Source: Bacteroidales bacterium
Lineage (GTDB): Bacteria > Bacteroidota > Bacteroidia > Bacteroidales > Muribaculaceae
Direction: 5' to 3'
Assembly: GCA_014800795.1 (NCBI GenBank)
Contig: JAAVFL010000054.1
Coordinates: 22,910-86,909 of the forward strand
Length of the DNA: 64,000 nt
Under the pieces are notes generated by a model. It was not told where the DNA came from. It did no database searches and saw only the letters and a program-made list of their open reading frames with translations. Below, piece after piece: positions 37,718-46,116 of the stretch; the first letter of the stretch is position 1, and each line of letters opens with the position of its first letter. The position numbers and the translations under genes are program-made.

Positions 37718-39010
37718 ATGACTTTACTACAGTTATCACAGCTCGGAGCCACACTGCTGTCCGGCATCGGAATCTTCCTTGCCATCACACTGCTGCTGGT
37801 GATTGTGCTCCTCGTGGCAAAGCGCTACCTTGTCAGCTCGGGCAAGGTAACCGTCACCATTAACGACGATAAAAAAGTGGAGGTTGAGTCGGGGAATCCC
37901 CTCCTGTCGGCTCTCGCCACCAAAAATGTATTTCTACCCTCGGCCTGCGGCGGCAAAGGCAGCTGCGGCCAGTGTAAGGTACAGGTCACCGAAGGCGGCG
38001 GCGAAATCCTGCCCACAGAGGCTGTTCACTTCACACGTAAGGAAATCAAGGACAACTGGCGTCTGGCATGTCAGGTAAAGGTTAAAAACGATCTTGACAT
38101 AAAGGTACCCGCATCCGTTCTCGACATCAAGGAATATGAATGTACTGTCGTCTCTAACAACAATGTGGCGACATTCATCAAGGAGTTCATCGTGGCCCTT
38201 CCTCCCGGCGAGCATATGAACTTCATCCCCGGATCATATGCCCAAATAAAGATACCCCCTTTCCATATCGACTACGACAAGGATATCGATAAAGCTTCTA
38301 TTGGCAAGGAATATCTCCCGGCATGGGAAAAATTCGGCCTGTTCAACCTCAAATGCGTCAACAAGGAGACTACCGTACGCGCGTACTCCATGGCAAACTA
38401 TCCCGCCGAAGGCGACAGATTCATGCTCACCGTGCGCATAGCGACCCCGCCGTTCAAACCCAAACCCCAGACAGGTTTCATGGATGTGAACCCCGGTATC
38501 GCATCATCCTACATATTCACCCTCAAACCCGGCGACAAGGTGATGATGAGCGGTCCTTACGGCGACTTCCATCCGATCTTCAACTCAAAGAACGAGATGA
38601 TGTGGATCGGTGGTGGAGCAGGTATGGCTCCCCTCCGCGCCCAGATAATGCATATGACAAAGACACTCCACACCACCGATCGCGAGATGCACTACTTCTA
38701 TGGTGCCCGCGCGCTTAACGAAGTGTTCTATCTCGACGACTTCCTCAAACTCGAAAAGGAATTCCCCAACTTCCATTTCCATCTGGCTCTCGACCGTCCC
38801 GATCCGGCTGCCGATGCTGCCGGTGTAAAATATACCCCCGGCTTCGTACATCAGGTAATATATGACACATATCTGAAGAACCATGAGAATCCGGAAGATA
38901 TCGAGTACTACATGTGCGGTCCCGGCCCGATGAGCAACGCTGTCAACGGCATGCTCGACTCGCTCGGTGTGGATCCCGCAAGCGTTCATTACGACAATTT
39001 CGGAGGCTGA
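37718..39010 (+). CDS. nqrF: Na+-translocating NADH:quinone reductase subunit F
   Basis: Protein of 430 residues, the NADH-oxidising entry subunit. One N-terminal helix (about 12-35) is followed by a [2Fe-2S] ferredoxin domain with ligands at about C77, C83, C86 (ACGGKGSCGQC) and C118. The FAD domain (RAYSMANYP) and the NADH-binding lobe (MWIGGGAGMAPLRAQI, EYYMCGPGPM) follow. It ends the nqr set; murB starts about 23 bases later. Confidence 0.96.
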   Translation: MTLLQLSQLGATLLSGIGIFLAITLLLVIVLLVAKRYLVSSGKVTVTINDDKKVEVESGNPLLSALATKNVFLPSACGGKGSCGQCKVQVTEGGGEILPTEAVHFTRKEIKDNWRLACQVKVKNDLDIKVPASVLDIKEYECTVVSNNNVATFIKEFIVALPPGEHMNFIPGSYAQIKIPPFHIDYDKDIDKASIGKEYLPAWEKFGLFNLKCVNKETTVRAYSMANYPAEGDRFMLTVRIATPPFKPKPQTGFMDVNPGIASSYIFTLKPGDKVMMSGPYGDFHPIFNSKNEMMWIGGGAGMAPLRAQIMHMTKTLHTTDREMHYFYGARALNEVFYLDDFLKLEKEFPNFHFHLALDRPDPAADAAGVKYTPGFVHQVIYDTYLKNHENPEDIEYYMCGPGPMSNAVNGMLDSLGVDPASVHYDNFGG

Positions 39011-39033
39011 TCCATCAGCAAACACTTACGACC

Positions 39034-40059
39034 TTGATTACAATCGAGCAAAACAAGGATATCAGGGAAATGACCACATTCGGCCTCAAAGCCGAATGTG
39101 GCCGTTTCATTGAATATGATTCCGACAGCGATCTGCTGGCTCTGTGGAATGACGGTTTACTACGCGATGCCATGCATATCGGAGGTGGAAGTAACCTGCT
39201 GTTCACCGACGGGCACTCGGAGCGCACCATAATCCATTGCCGCAACAACAGCTTTTCACTCTCCGATCCTGACAATAACGGTCATGTCACTCTTAGAGCC
39301 GCCTCGGGATGTGTAGTCGATAATCTCTGCGCCATAACCGCGGCCCGCTCTCTGTGGGGAATGGAAAATCTGTCAGGCATTCCGGGCGAGATAGGAGGCG
39401 CTGCAGTGCAGAATGTAGGCGCATACGGTACAGAATTCTGCGACTTGGCTTTAAACGTGGATGTATTCGACACAGTGAACGGAAAATTCTCTACCATTCC
39501 GGCAGAAGATTGCCGGTATGGCTATCGCGATTCTGTTTTCAAACATACAGCTCCGGGAAGATATATTATAACCGGAGCGACACTATGCCTATCGGTCGAA
39601 CCGAATCCGCGTATGGGGTACGCCGCACTTAAAGAAGCTGTCAGCAACACCCCGTCTGAAGCCGTAACTCCTGCGCTCATCCGCGGAATAGTGATTTCGC
39701 TACGCGACAGCAAGCTTCCCTCCCCTGCCGTTACGGGGAGCGCCGGCAGTTTCTTCAAGAATCCGGTGATACCAGCAGACGAATATGATATGATATGCCG
39801 TAATGTGAACCGTGTGATTCCGGCACATATTACCCCTGCAGGATATGCAAAAATTTCAGCCGCATGGCTCATCGATAACTCTGGATGCAAACCATTGAAG
39901 TGCGGAGGAGCCGCCCTATGGCAACAGCAGCCTCTCGTGATTGTGAATGCAACCGGAAATGCAACCGGCAGCGACGTTGTAAGTCTTGAACAAATGGTCA
40001 GAAAAAGAGTATTCGACACGTTCGGTATTGACCTGATGCCTGAAGTTATCCACATCTGA
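39034..40059 (+). CDS. murB: UDP-N-acetylenolpyruvoylglucosamine reductase
   Basis: Flavoenzyme that reduces UDP-GlcNAc-enolpyruvate to UDP-MurNAc with NADPH. Landmarks are TTFGLKAEC near the start, MHIGGGSNLLF, the FAD motif GIPGEIGGAAVQNVGAYG, and the catalytic Ser region GSAGSFFKNP. I place the start at the TTG at 39034 (about 341 residues). The only nearby ATG, at 39070, would begin at MTTFG and cut off residues that family members have. An ATG further upstream (38914) would overlap nqrF by about 97 bases. The start is therefore inferred, not certain. Confidence 0.9.
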   Translation: MITIEQNKDIREMTTFGLKAECGRFIEYDSDSDLLALWNDGLLRDAMHIGGGSNLLFTDGHSERTIIHCRNNSFSLSDPDNNGHVTLRAASGCVVDNLCAITAARSLWGMENLSGIPGEIGGAAVQNVGAYGTEFCDLALNVDVFDTVNGKFSTIPAEDCRYGYRDSVFKHTAPGRYIITGATLCLSVEPNPRMGYAALKEAVSNTPSEAVTPALIRGIVISLRDSKLPSPAVTGSAGSFFKNPVIPADEYDMICRNVNRVIPAHITPAGYAKISAAWLIDNSGCKPLKCGGAALWQQQPLVIVNATGNATGSDVVSLEQMVRKRVFDTFGIDLMPEVIHI

Positions 40060-40071
40060 ATTTTATCCGGC

Positions 40072-40088
40072 AGCGGCCATAGGCCGCT
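40072..40088 (+). other. Short GC hairpin between murB and murA
   Basis: AGCGGCC and GGCCGCT form a 7-bp stem with a 3-base loop, 12 bases after the murB stop. No T-run follows, so it is not a standard terminator; it may slow transcription or stabilise mRNA ends. Confidence 0.35.
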
Positions 40089-40110
40089 CCATCCAATAAA
40101 GACACATAGT

Positions 40111-41445
40111 ATGAGTTCATTCGTTATAGAGGGAGGCCGCACGCTAAGCGGTGAGATAATACCTCAGGGAGCCAAAAACGAAGCGTTGCAGGTGATCAGC
40201 GCCACACTTCTCACTTCATACCCGGTTACGATCACCAATGTACCCGAAATAAGCGATGTCCGCAACCTTATCGCTCTTCTGGGAATGATGGGAGTGAAGG
40301 TTGTGCGTCACCGGAAAGGCCACTTCACTTTTACTGCCGATGAAATAGACCGCGACTATGTGATGAGCGACGACTTCGTGAAACGCTGTGCTGCGCTTCG
40401 CGGGTCGGTGCTTGTAGTAGGGCCTTTGCTCGGACGGCTCGGGAAAGCATACTTTCCAAAACCCGGAGGCGACAAGATCGGACGCAGAAAGGTTGACACC
40501 CATATCCAGGGATTCGTGAATCTCGGAGCCACATACGAATATGATCCTGCAAAGAAAGCATATCTTCTTGCAGCTCCCCCCGACGGCCTGAAAGGATGCT
40601 ATATGCTTCTTGACGAAGCATCGGTGACTGGTACAGCAAATATCATAATGGCTGCAGCATGTGCAAAGGGTAGCACGACCATATACAATGCCGCATGCGA
40701 ACCATATGTGCAGCAGTTATGTACCCTCCTGACCCAAATAGGCTACAGAATAGACGGTATCGGTTCAAACCTTTTAACCATCGAAGGGAATCCGGCTTTG
40801 AGCGGATGTGAGGATAAATGTCACGACATAAGCCACCATATTCTCCCTGATATGATCGAAGTAGGAAGTTTCATAGGGATGGCGGCGATCACCCGCAGCT
40901 CTATTACGATAAAAAACGTGTGCTATAGCGAACTTGGAATCATTCCTGAGAGTTTCCGGCGTCTTGGTATCAGGCTTGAACAACGTGGCGACGACATATA
41001 TGTCCCGGCACAGGACAGCTATGTGATAGACACCGCACTCGATGGATCGATAATGAACATCGCCGACGCGCCATGGCCCGGACTTACTCCGGATCTTCTG
41101 AGCGTGATGCTCGTTGTGGCCACACAATGCAGAGGCAGTGTGCTGATTCATCAGAAAATGTTCGAAAGTCGTCTGTTCTTTGTCGACAGCCTTATCGACA
41201 TGGGAGCGCAGATCCTGCTGTGCGATCCACATCGCGCAGTGGTAATAGGCCACGATCATAAATTCACACTCAGAGCCAACCATATGGTTTCTCCCGACAT
41301 ACGCGCAGGCATCGCTCTTCTGCTTGCAGCAATGTCTGCCAAAGGAACAAGCACCATCGACAATATCGAGCAGATCGACCGGGGCTATGAAGATATAGAC
41401 GGGCGTCTGAACAGGCTCGGAGCTTTAATCACACGCATCCCCTGA
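40111..41445 (+). CDS. murA: UDP-N-acetylglucosamine 1-carboxyvinyltransferase with Asp in the fosfomycin-target loop
   Basis: Protein of 444 residues, first committed step of peptidoglycan synthesis: phosphoenolpyruvate onto UDP-GlcNAc. The substrate-binding Lys-Asn pair is in QGAKNEAL (about 21-23). The active-site loop reads PGGDKIGRR, with Asp at about 121 (codon 40471-40473) where E. coli has Cys115, the residue alkylated by fosfomycin. Asp at this site keeps activity and gives intrinsic fosfomycin resistance in other bacteria, for example Mycobacterium and Chlamydia. Co-location with murB fits the pathway. A hairpin terminator follows. Confidence 0.95.
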   Translation: MSSFVIEGGRTLSGEIIPQGAKNEALQVISATLLTSYPVTITNVPEISDVRNLIALLGMMGVKVVRHRKGHFTFTADEIDRDYVMSDDFVKRCAALRGSVLVVGPLLGRLGKAYFPKPGGDKIGRRKVDTHIQGFVNLGATYEYDPAKKAYLLAAPPDGLKGCYMLLDEASVTGTANIIMAAACAKGSTTIYNAACEPYVQQLCTLLTQIGYRIDGIGSNLLTIEGNPALSGCEDKCHDISHHILPDMIEVGSFIGMAAITRSSITIKNVCYSELGIIPESFRRLGIRLEQRGDDIYVPAQDSYVIDTALDGSIMNIADAPWPGLTPDLLSVMLVVATQCRGSVLIHQKMFESRLFFVDSLIDMGAQILLCDPHRAVVIGHDHKFTLRANHMVSPDIRAGIALLLAAMSAKGTSTIDNIEQIDRGYEDIDGRLNRLGALITRIP

Positions 41446-41464
41446 CCCACATCGCAATCCGACC

Positions 41465-41512
41465 GAATAGCAAAAATCCTCCCCTATATATGAAGGAGGA
41501 TTTTTGCTATTC
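41465..41512 (+). terminator. Terminator after murA
   Basis: Eighteen-base arms (41465-41482 and 41495-41512), GAATAGCAAAAATCCTCC and its complement, with a 12-base loop. The 3' arm contains ATTTTTGC. It probably ends the whole nqrA-murA transcript. Confidence 0.8.
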
Positions 41513-41571
41513 CGAATGTCTGAATTTTGGCTAAAAAGTCTTAATACGGATTTTTTTCCATAATATATTTC

Positions 41572-41579
41572 TACCTTTG
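41572..41579 (+). promoter_or_regulatory. Candidate promoter -7 box for nhaD
   Basis: TACCTTTG matches TAnnTTTG, 88 bases before the nhaD ATG. The -33 element is weak. The leader has a G/C-rich patch (41617-41645) that could fold, but I do not recognise a riboswitch. Confidence 0.5.
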
Positions 41580-41667
41580 TCCATACTAAAAATCAATCTT
41601 ACAATTTACCCAAACTCGGCCGGCGGGTACCCCATTCTATCCGTCGGTTCCATATCATCAAAACACC

Positions 41668-43017
41668 ATGATTACCTTTATGATTATCGTGTTCGTGGTA
41701 GGCTACCTGCTCATAGCCCTCGAACATGTACTGAACATCAACAAGGCTACATTCGCCCTTATGATGTGCGGAATCTTATGGGCGGCATATTCGGTATGCA
41801 CCCATGATCCGAACCTCTCGGAAGAGCTTATTGTCGCTCTGGGAGATACCTGCGAGATAGTAGTTTTCTTAATCGGTGCCATGACTATCGTGGAACTGAT
41901 CGACCGCTACGGCGGGTTCAATATCATTGTAAAAAACATACATGCCGGAAACAAGCGCAGTCTGATGTGGGTAATGGCATTCGTTGCCTTTTTCCTGTCG
42001 AGTATCCTCGACAATATGACAACCACCATCATAATGGTGATGATGCTCAGGCGCATGCTGTCCGACACCAAAGAACGCTGGATATTCGCAAGCGTCATAG
42101 TACTGGCAGCCAACAGCGGTGGCGCTTGGTCGCCCATCGGCGATATCACCACCATAATGCTATGGATGAAAAACTACGTATCTTCGCTTGATCTGATCAT
42201 AAATCTGCTCATTCCTTCCATGGTGTCGATGGTGATACCGACATGGATCGCGACACGTTACATCACCGCGGGACCGGTGGAAGCGCTCAATTCGAACGAC
42301 CAGCGTATCGGTTATGAAATGTCCCGTCACCACAGGGGACTTTCCATACTGATTCTTATCTGTGGTGTGGCAGGGCTGCTGTTCGTGCCTCTGTTTAAAT
42401 CAACCACCCACTTGCCTCCGTATATGGGAATCCTTATATCGCTCGGTGGGCTGTGGCTGCTAACCGAACTTATCGTACGACGCTATCGTCTTGACGGGAA
42501 GATAGAGGGACGCATTTCGCAGGTCGTACGACATATCGACATGTCGACAATCCTTTTTTTCCTCGGAATCCTTCTGGCAGTAAGCGCACTTCAGCAAGCC
42601 GGCATACTCAACTATCTTGCAAAGTGGCTCGACACTACTTTCCATCAGCCATACATCATCAACGGTATAATAGGTGCGCTATCCTCTATCATCGATAATG
42701 TTCCCCTTGTGGCAGCCTGCATGAACATGTATCCTGTGATGACCGATTCCATGATAGCGGCATCAGCAGATCCGTCCTGGGCATCACTCTTTATAGAAGA
42801 CGGTCTGTTCTGGCACCTGCTTACATTCTGCGCAGGCGTAGGCGGGTCGCTCCTGATAATCGGATCAGCGGCAGGGGTTGTTGCCATGGGTATAGAGAAG
42901 ATTCCGTTCCTGTGGTACGCCCGCAAAATCACCTGGCTGGCACTCATAGGCTATCTTGCCGGTATGATTGTCATATGGATAGAATCCCTATTCATGTCTC
43001 ACCTGCCTGTCGTATAA
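41668..43017 (+). CDS. nhaD: NhaD-type Na+/H+ antiporter
   Basis: Membrane protein of 449 residues with about eleven helices, ion-transporter (IT) superfamily. Family landmarks are IGAMTIVELIDRYGGF, FFLSSILDNMTTTIIMVMM, ANSGGAWSPIGDITTIMLW, LFFLGILLAVSALQQAGIL and SSIIDNVPLVAACMNMY. It exchanges Na+ (or Li+) for H+. Its position next to the Na+-pumping NQR operon suggests joint control of the sodium gradient. It has its own promoter box and terminator. Confidence 0.92.
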   Translation: MITFMIIVFVVGYLLIALEHVLNINKATFALMMCGILWAAYSVCTHDPNLSEELIVALGDTCEIVVFLIGAMTIVELIDRYGGFNIIVKNIHAGNKRSLMWVMAFVAFFLSSILDNMTTTIIMVMMLRRMLSDTKERWIFASVIVLAANSGGAWSPIGDITTIMLWMKNYVSSLDLIINLLIPSMVSMVIPTWIATRYITAGPVEALNSNDQRIGYEMSRHHRGLSILILICGVAGLLFVPLFKSTTHLPPYMGILISLGGLWLLTELIVRRYRLDGKIEGRISQVVRHIDMSTILFFLGILLAVSALQQAGILNYLAKWLDTTFHQPYIINGIIGALSSIIDNVPLVAACMNMYPVMTDSMIAASADPSWASLFIEDGLFWHLLTFCAGVGGSLLIIGSAAGVVAMGIEKIPFLWYARKITWLALIGYLAGMIVIWIESLFMSHLPVV

Positions 43018-43076
43018 ATACTATCGTATAAATATTTGGAATATAGAATATATCGGTGCGTCTCTGCTAACGATAT

Positions 43077-43125
43077 ATAAAACGACTGCCATCAGGATAA
43101 CATTTCCTGATGGCAGTTGTTTTAT
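43077..43125 (+). terminator. Terminator after nhaD
   Basis: Twenty-one-base arms (43077-43097 and 43105-43125), with one G-U pair and a 7-base loop. The stem ends in TTGTTTTATAATG, a T-rich release tract. Confidence 0.85.
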
Positions 43126-43201
43126 AATGAAACCGGATATCATGATATCTCCGGCTTACTTTACAGACTGAGATTAATGTACCGCATAAAACTACAGAAA
43201 A

Positions 43202-43438
43202 ATGAGCGATAGAATTACATATATGGAGAAAAAAGAATTGCCCGACGCTGTATTCGGGCTACCCGAAAGACGTGAATACCCTATGCCGGACGCTGCCCAC
43301 GTAAGAGCGGCTGAAGCCTATTTCCGCTACTGCCCCGAACAGCTCAGACCGAAACTTGCCAAGGCTATTCTCGAACGTGCCAAAGAGTTCGGCGTTGATG
43401 TGGAAAGCCCGGTAATACTGAGCTATGCCGGCCAATGA
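43202..43438 (+). CDS. Small soluble protein, possibly DUF6582-like
   Basis: Protein of 78 residues without a signal or membrane helix. The core REYPMPDAAHVRAAEAYF, then RPKLAKAILERAKEFGVDV, resembles a short helical module (PxPDxxHVRxA...AxxILxxAKxFGV) that I recall from phage-associated proteins and from DUF6582. Here it stands alone, between the nhaD terminator and the acyltransferase promoter. Another ATG at 43223 (MEKKELPD) could be the start. Function unknown; the match is from memory and uncertain. Confidence 0.55.
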   Translation: MSDRITYMEKKELPDAVFGLPERREYPMPDAAHVRAAEAYFRYCPEQLRPKLAKAILERAKEFGVDVESPVILSYAGQ

Positions 43439-43537
43439 TGCCTTATACGCTACGATTCGCTCACCGGTTTTCTGATAATTTAACCTTATCGCCGATAATC
43501 TATGCAAAATAAATTTTAATGATTGTTGGCAAATCGC

Positions 43538-43545
43538 TAACTTTG
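43538..43545 (+). promoter_or_regulatory. Candidate promoter -7 box for the acyltransferase-metallophosphoesterase-tex run
   Basis: TAACTTTG matches TAnnTTTG, 135 bases before the acyltransferase ATG. The -33 position reads TTTT rather than TTTG. Confidence 0.45.
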
Positions 43546-43680
43546 TTCCCAAATTCCCTTTTTCGGGAGCAATACGTCTGAATCGGCGTTGTGCGTTAAC
43601 GAAAATGTGTCATATGCGCGGTCGCATCTTTCTCTCTCCACCGGTCTGCGTGGCTGACCATCTCTAAGTAATTAGAAAAA

Positions 43681-44853
43681 ATGAAGGAAGAATTTAATGA
43701 CATAGCCCCCTATGACGATAGTGTTTTCCAACAATACATGTCGCGTCTGGTAAAAGAACCAGGATTTGAAAACGCTATAAAATATGTGATGCCCGATGCA
43801 AACTACCATCAGGTTGTCAGCGAACTTCTAAAGATCAGGAGCAAGAATGAATTCCAGCACAAGATTATGTACGGGATTCTGCTTCTTCTCGAGAAAAAGA
43901 CTACATCCGGAGTAACCGATTCTGGATTTGAGAATATCGACCCCGAGGGGAGCTATCTCTACATCACCAATCACCGTGATATCGTGCTGGATGCATCGTT
44001 TCTCGGTCTGGCGATGATTCGTCGCGGATGGCCGGCCCAGGAAGTCGCTCTCGGCGACAATCTTCTGATTTACGAATGGATCGAAGATCTCGTCCGCCTT
44101 AACAAAGGTATTATAGTAAAGCGCAATCTCCGTCTTACAAAAGCTCTGGAAGCAGCAAAACAGCTGTCCGGATATATCCGCTATTGCATCGGAGAGAAAC
44201 ATGAATCGGTATGGCTCGCCCAACGCGAAGGCAGAGCCAAAGACTCCAACGATGTCACTCAGGAAAGCGTAATAAAAATGCTCGCTCTTTCCGGTGAGGG
44301 AACTTCGGTTGCAGAAAAGCTCATGGCGTTGAATATTCTGCCTACAGCCATATCTTACGAATATGACCCGAACGATTATCTGAAAGCACGCGAATTCCTT
44401 GCGCGGCGACGCGATCCTGAATTCAAAAAATCACAGCGCGACGACCTTTTCAGCATGGAGACAGGTATTCTCCAGTTCAAGGGTCAGGTTCACTTCGCAG
44501 CAGGCAGATGTATCAACGACCGGCTGAAAGAACTTCTGCCTCTTACAGATAAAGTAGAGATAATCCGAAAAGTATGTGCGTTAATCGATAATGAGATTCA
44601 TCGCGGCTACAAGATATTCCCGGTAAATTATATCGCATACGATAGAGTGAACGGGACCACAGAATTTTCAGACCGATACACCGAAACGGATGTACGCGAT
44701 TTTGATGCATATCTCAACAGCCAGCTTGACAAGGTTGATCTGCCCGATATAACAGCAGAGGAACGCGGGTTCATGTTCGATTCAATCCTGACGATGTACG
44801 CCAATCCATTGAGAAACAAAATTCATGCGCTTACACAAACTGCAGATTCATGA
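43681..44853 (+). CDS. PlsC-like glycerol acyltransferase family protein
   Basis: Protein of 390 residues with the acyltransferase HX4D motif in NHRDIVLD (about 98-105) and a downstream block VWLAQREGRAKDSNDVTQ resembling the FPEGxRS-type motif of the family. No clear membrane helix is seen; it may be peripheral. It probably moves an acyl chain to a glycerol phosphate or related lipid acceptor, but the acceptor is unknown. A membrane metallophosphoesterase follows after 62 bases. Confidence 0.8.
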   Translation: MKEEFNDIAPYDDSVFQQYMSRLVKEPGFENAIKYVMPDANYHQVVSELLKIRSKNEFQHKIMYGILLLLEKKTTSGVTDSGFENIDPEGSYLYITNHRDIVLDASFLGLAMIRRGWPAQEVALGDNLLIYEWIEDLVRLNKGIIVKRNLRLTKALEAAKQLSGYIRYCIGEKHESVWLAQREGRAKDSNDVTQESVIKMLALSGEGTSVAEKLMALNILPTAISYEYDPNDYLKAREFLARRRDPEFKKSQRDDLFSMETGILQFKGQVHFAAGRCINDRLKELLPLTDKVEIIRKVCALIDNEIHRGYKIFPVNYIAYDRVNGTTEFSDRYTETDVRDFDAYLNSQLDKVDLPDITAEERGFMFDSILTMYANPLRNKIHALTQTADS

Positions 44854-44915
44854 ATAAAAATATCATGCGCCGCCATGCATGATACTCATACTTTAAAACT
44901 AAATAAATTTTCATA

Positions 44916-46103
44916 ATGCGTGCCCCATTCATTGCGCTTCTTATAGCGTTGCTACTGAACTGTATTGTAGATTTTTACATTTACACACAGTTACGCCGCA
45001 GATGTCGCTGCAAAAAATGGAGCCGTCTGCAGTTATACACATCAATACTGCTTATCGCACTTATGATCGTCGAGATCGTGCTTCCTGCACGAAGCGGAAA
45101 CCGAACCTCGCTGCTGGTAAAGATGTGGTTACTTTTCGCCTACCTTACTGCATACATACCTAAATACATAGCCATTATTTTCGATTTGATAGGACGGCTT
45201 CCGGTCTTATGGCATCACAGCCGTATCAAATGGCTCACTCCTATTGGAATAGGATTAGGCATAGTGTGTTTCTGTACTATGTGGTGGGGAGCTATTATCA
45301 ACCGCAACAATCTGGATATAAATGAAATTTCTGTAGAGATTGAAGGCCTTCCGGATTCGTTCGACGGCTTCCGGATTGCTCAGTTCTCCGATCTTCATAC
45401 CGGAACTTTCGGAACAGATACCGCATTCGTATCACGTCTGGTCGACAGACTTAATAACTTGAATGCCGATGCCATAGTCTTTACAGGAGATATTGTAAAC
45501 CGACAAAGCGATGAAATTGAACCATTCTTACCAGTTCTGAAACATATTGACGCTCCATATGGAACGTTCGCCATATTGGGCAATCACGATTACGGCGATT
45601 ACAAAAACTGGGAAAGTGAATCGGACAAGCGTTCCAATATGCAGGCCCTGTATGACAGCTACAGTCTGACAGGAATAGATCTGGTGCTTAACGATCACCG
45701 CTGGATTCATCGCGGCAATGACTCTATAGCCCTCATCGGAGTAGAAAATATCGGTGAACCTCCTTTCCATACCTACGGCTCGCTGACGGCGTCTTATCCT
45801 GATCTATCCGACGACAATGTAAAGATACTCCTCAGCCATAATCCGCGTCACTGGGTCGACTCCATAGCTGACAATCCTGCGGTCAACATACCTCTCACTC
45901 TGTCAGGACATACCCATGCCATGCAGATCGAGATAGCAGGAATATCGCCTGCATGTCTGCGCTATCCGACATGGGGAGGAATGTACCACGATACTGACGG
46001 ACGCCATAAATTGTATGTCAATATCGGCAGCGGAACAGTTGGTATACCTATGCGCATTGGCGCCACTCCCGAGATAACGGTATTTACTTTACGTAAAAAA
46101 TAG
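44916..46103 (+). CDS. Membrane-anchored calcineurin-like metallophosphoesterase
   Basis: Protein of 395 residues. About four N-terminal helices (to about residue 125) are followed by a metallophosphoesterase domain with the full metal set: FSDLHTG, VFTGDIVN, ILGNHDYGDY, LLSHNPRHW and LSGHTHAMQIE. The layout resembles the YkuE / LpxG type, acting on membrane lipids or phosphoesters. The actual substrate is not known. It starts 62 bases after the acyltransferase and ends 13 before tex. Confidence 0.85.
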   Translation: MRAPFIALLIALLLNCIVDFYIYTQLRRRCRCKKWSRLQLYTSILLIALMIVEIVLPARSGNRTSLLVKMWLLFAYLTAYIPKYIAIIFDLIGRLPVLWHHSRIKWLTPIGIGLGIVCFCTMWWGAIINRNNLDINEISVEIEGLPDSFDGFRIAQFSDLHTGTFGTDTAFVSRLVDRLNNLNADAIVFTGDIVNRQSDEIEPFLPVLKHIDAPYGTFAILGNHDYGDYKNWESESDKRSNMQALYDSYSLTGIDLVLNDHRWIHRGNDSIALIGVENIGEPPFHTYGSLTASYPDLSDDNVKILLSHNPRHWVDSIADNPAVNIPLTLSGHTHAMQIEIAGISPACLRYPTWGGMYHDTDGRHKLYVNIGSGTVGIPMRIGATPEITVFTLRKK

Positions 46104-46116
46104 CCTCTTCACCTAT

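Noticed and set aside
32959..39010. An Rnf complex instead of NQR
   Set aside because: The first gene has the NqrA N-terminus (IKKGLDLHLAG), NqrB and NqrC carry the FMN-Thr motifs in the right order, and the last gene is an NqrF with ferredoxin plus FAD/NADH domains. RnfB is absent.
41580..41667. A riboswitch in the nhaD leader
   Set aside because: A G/C-rich patch could fold, and sodium-responsive riboswitches exist, but the bases here match no aptamer that I can recognise.
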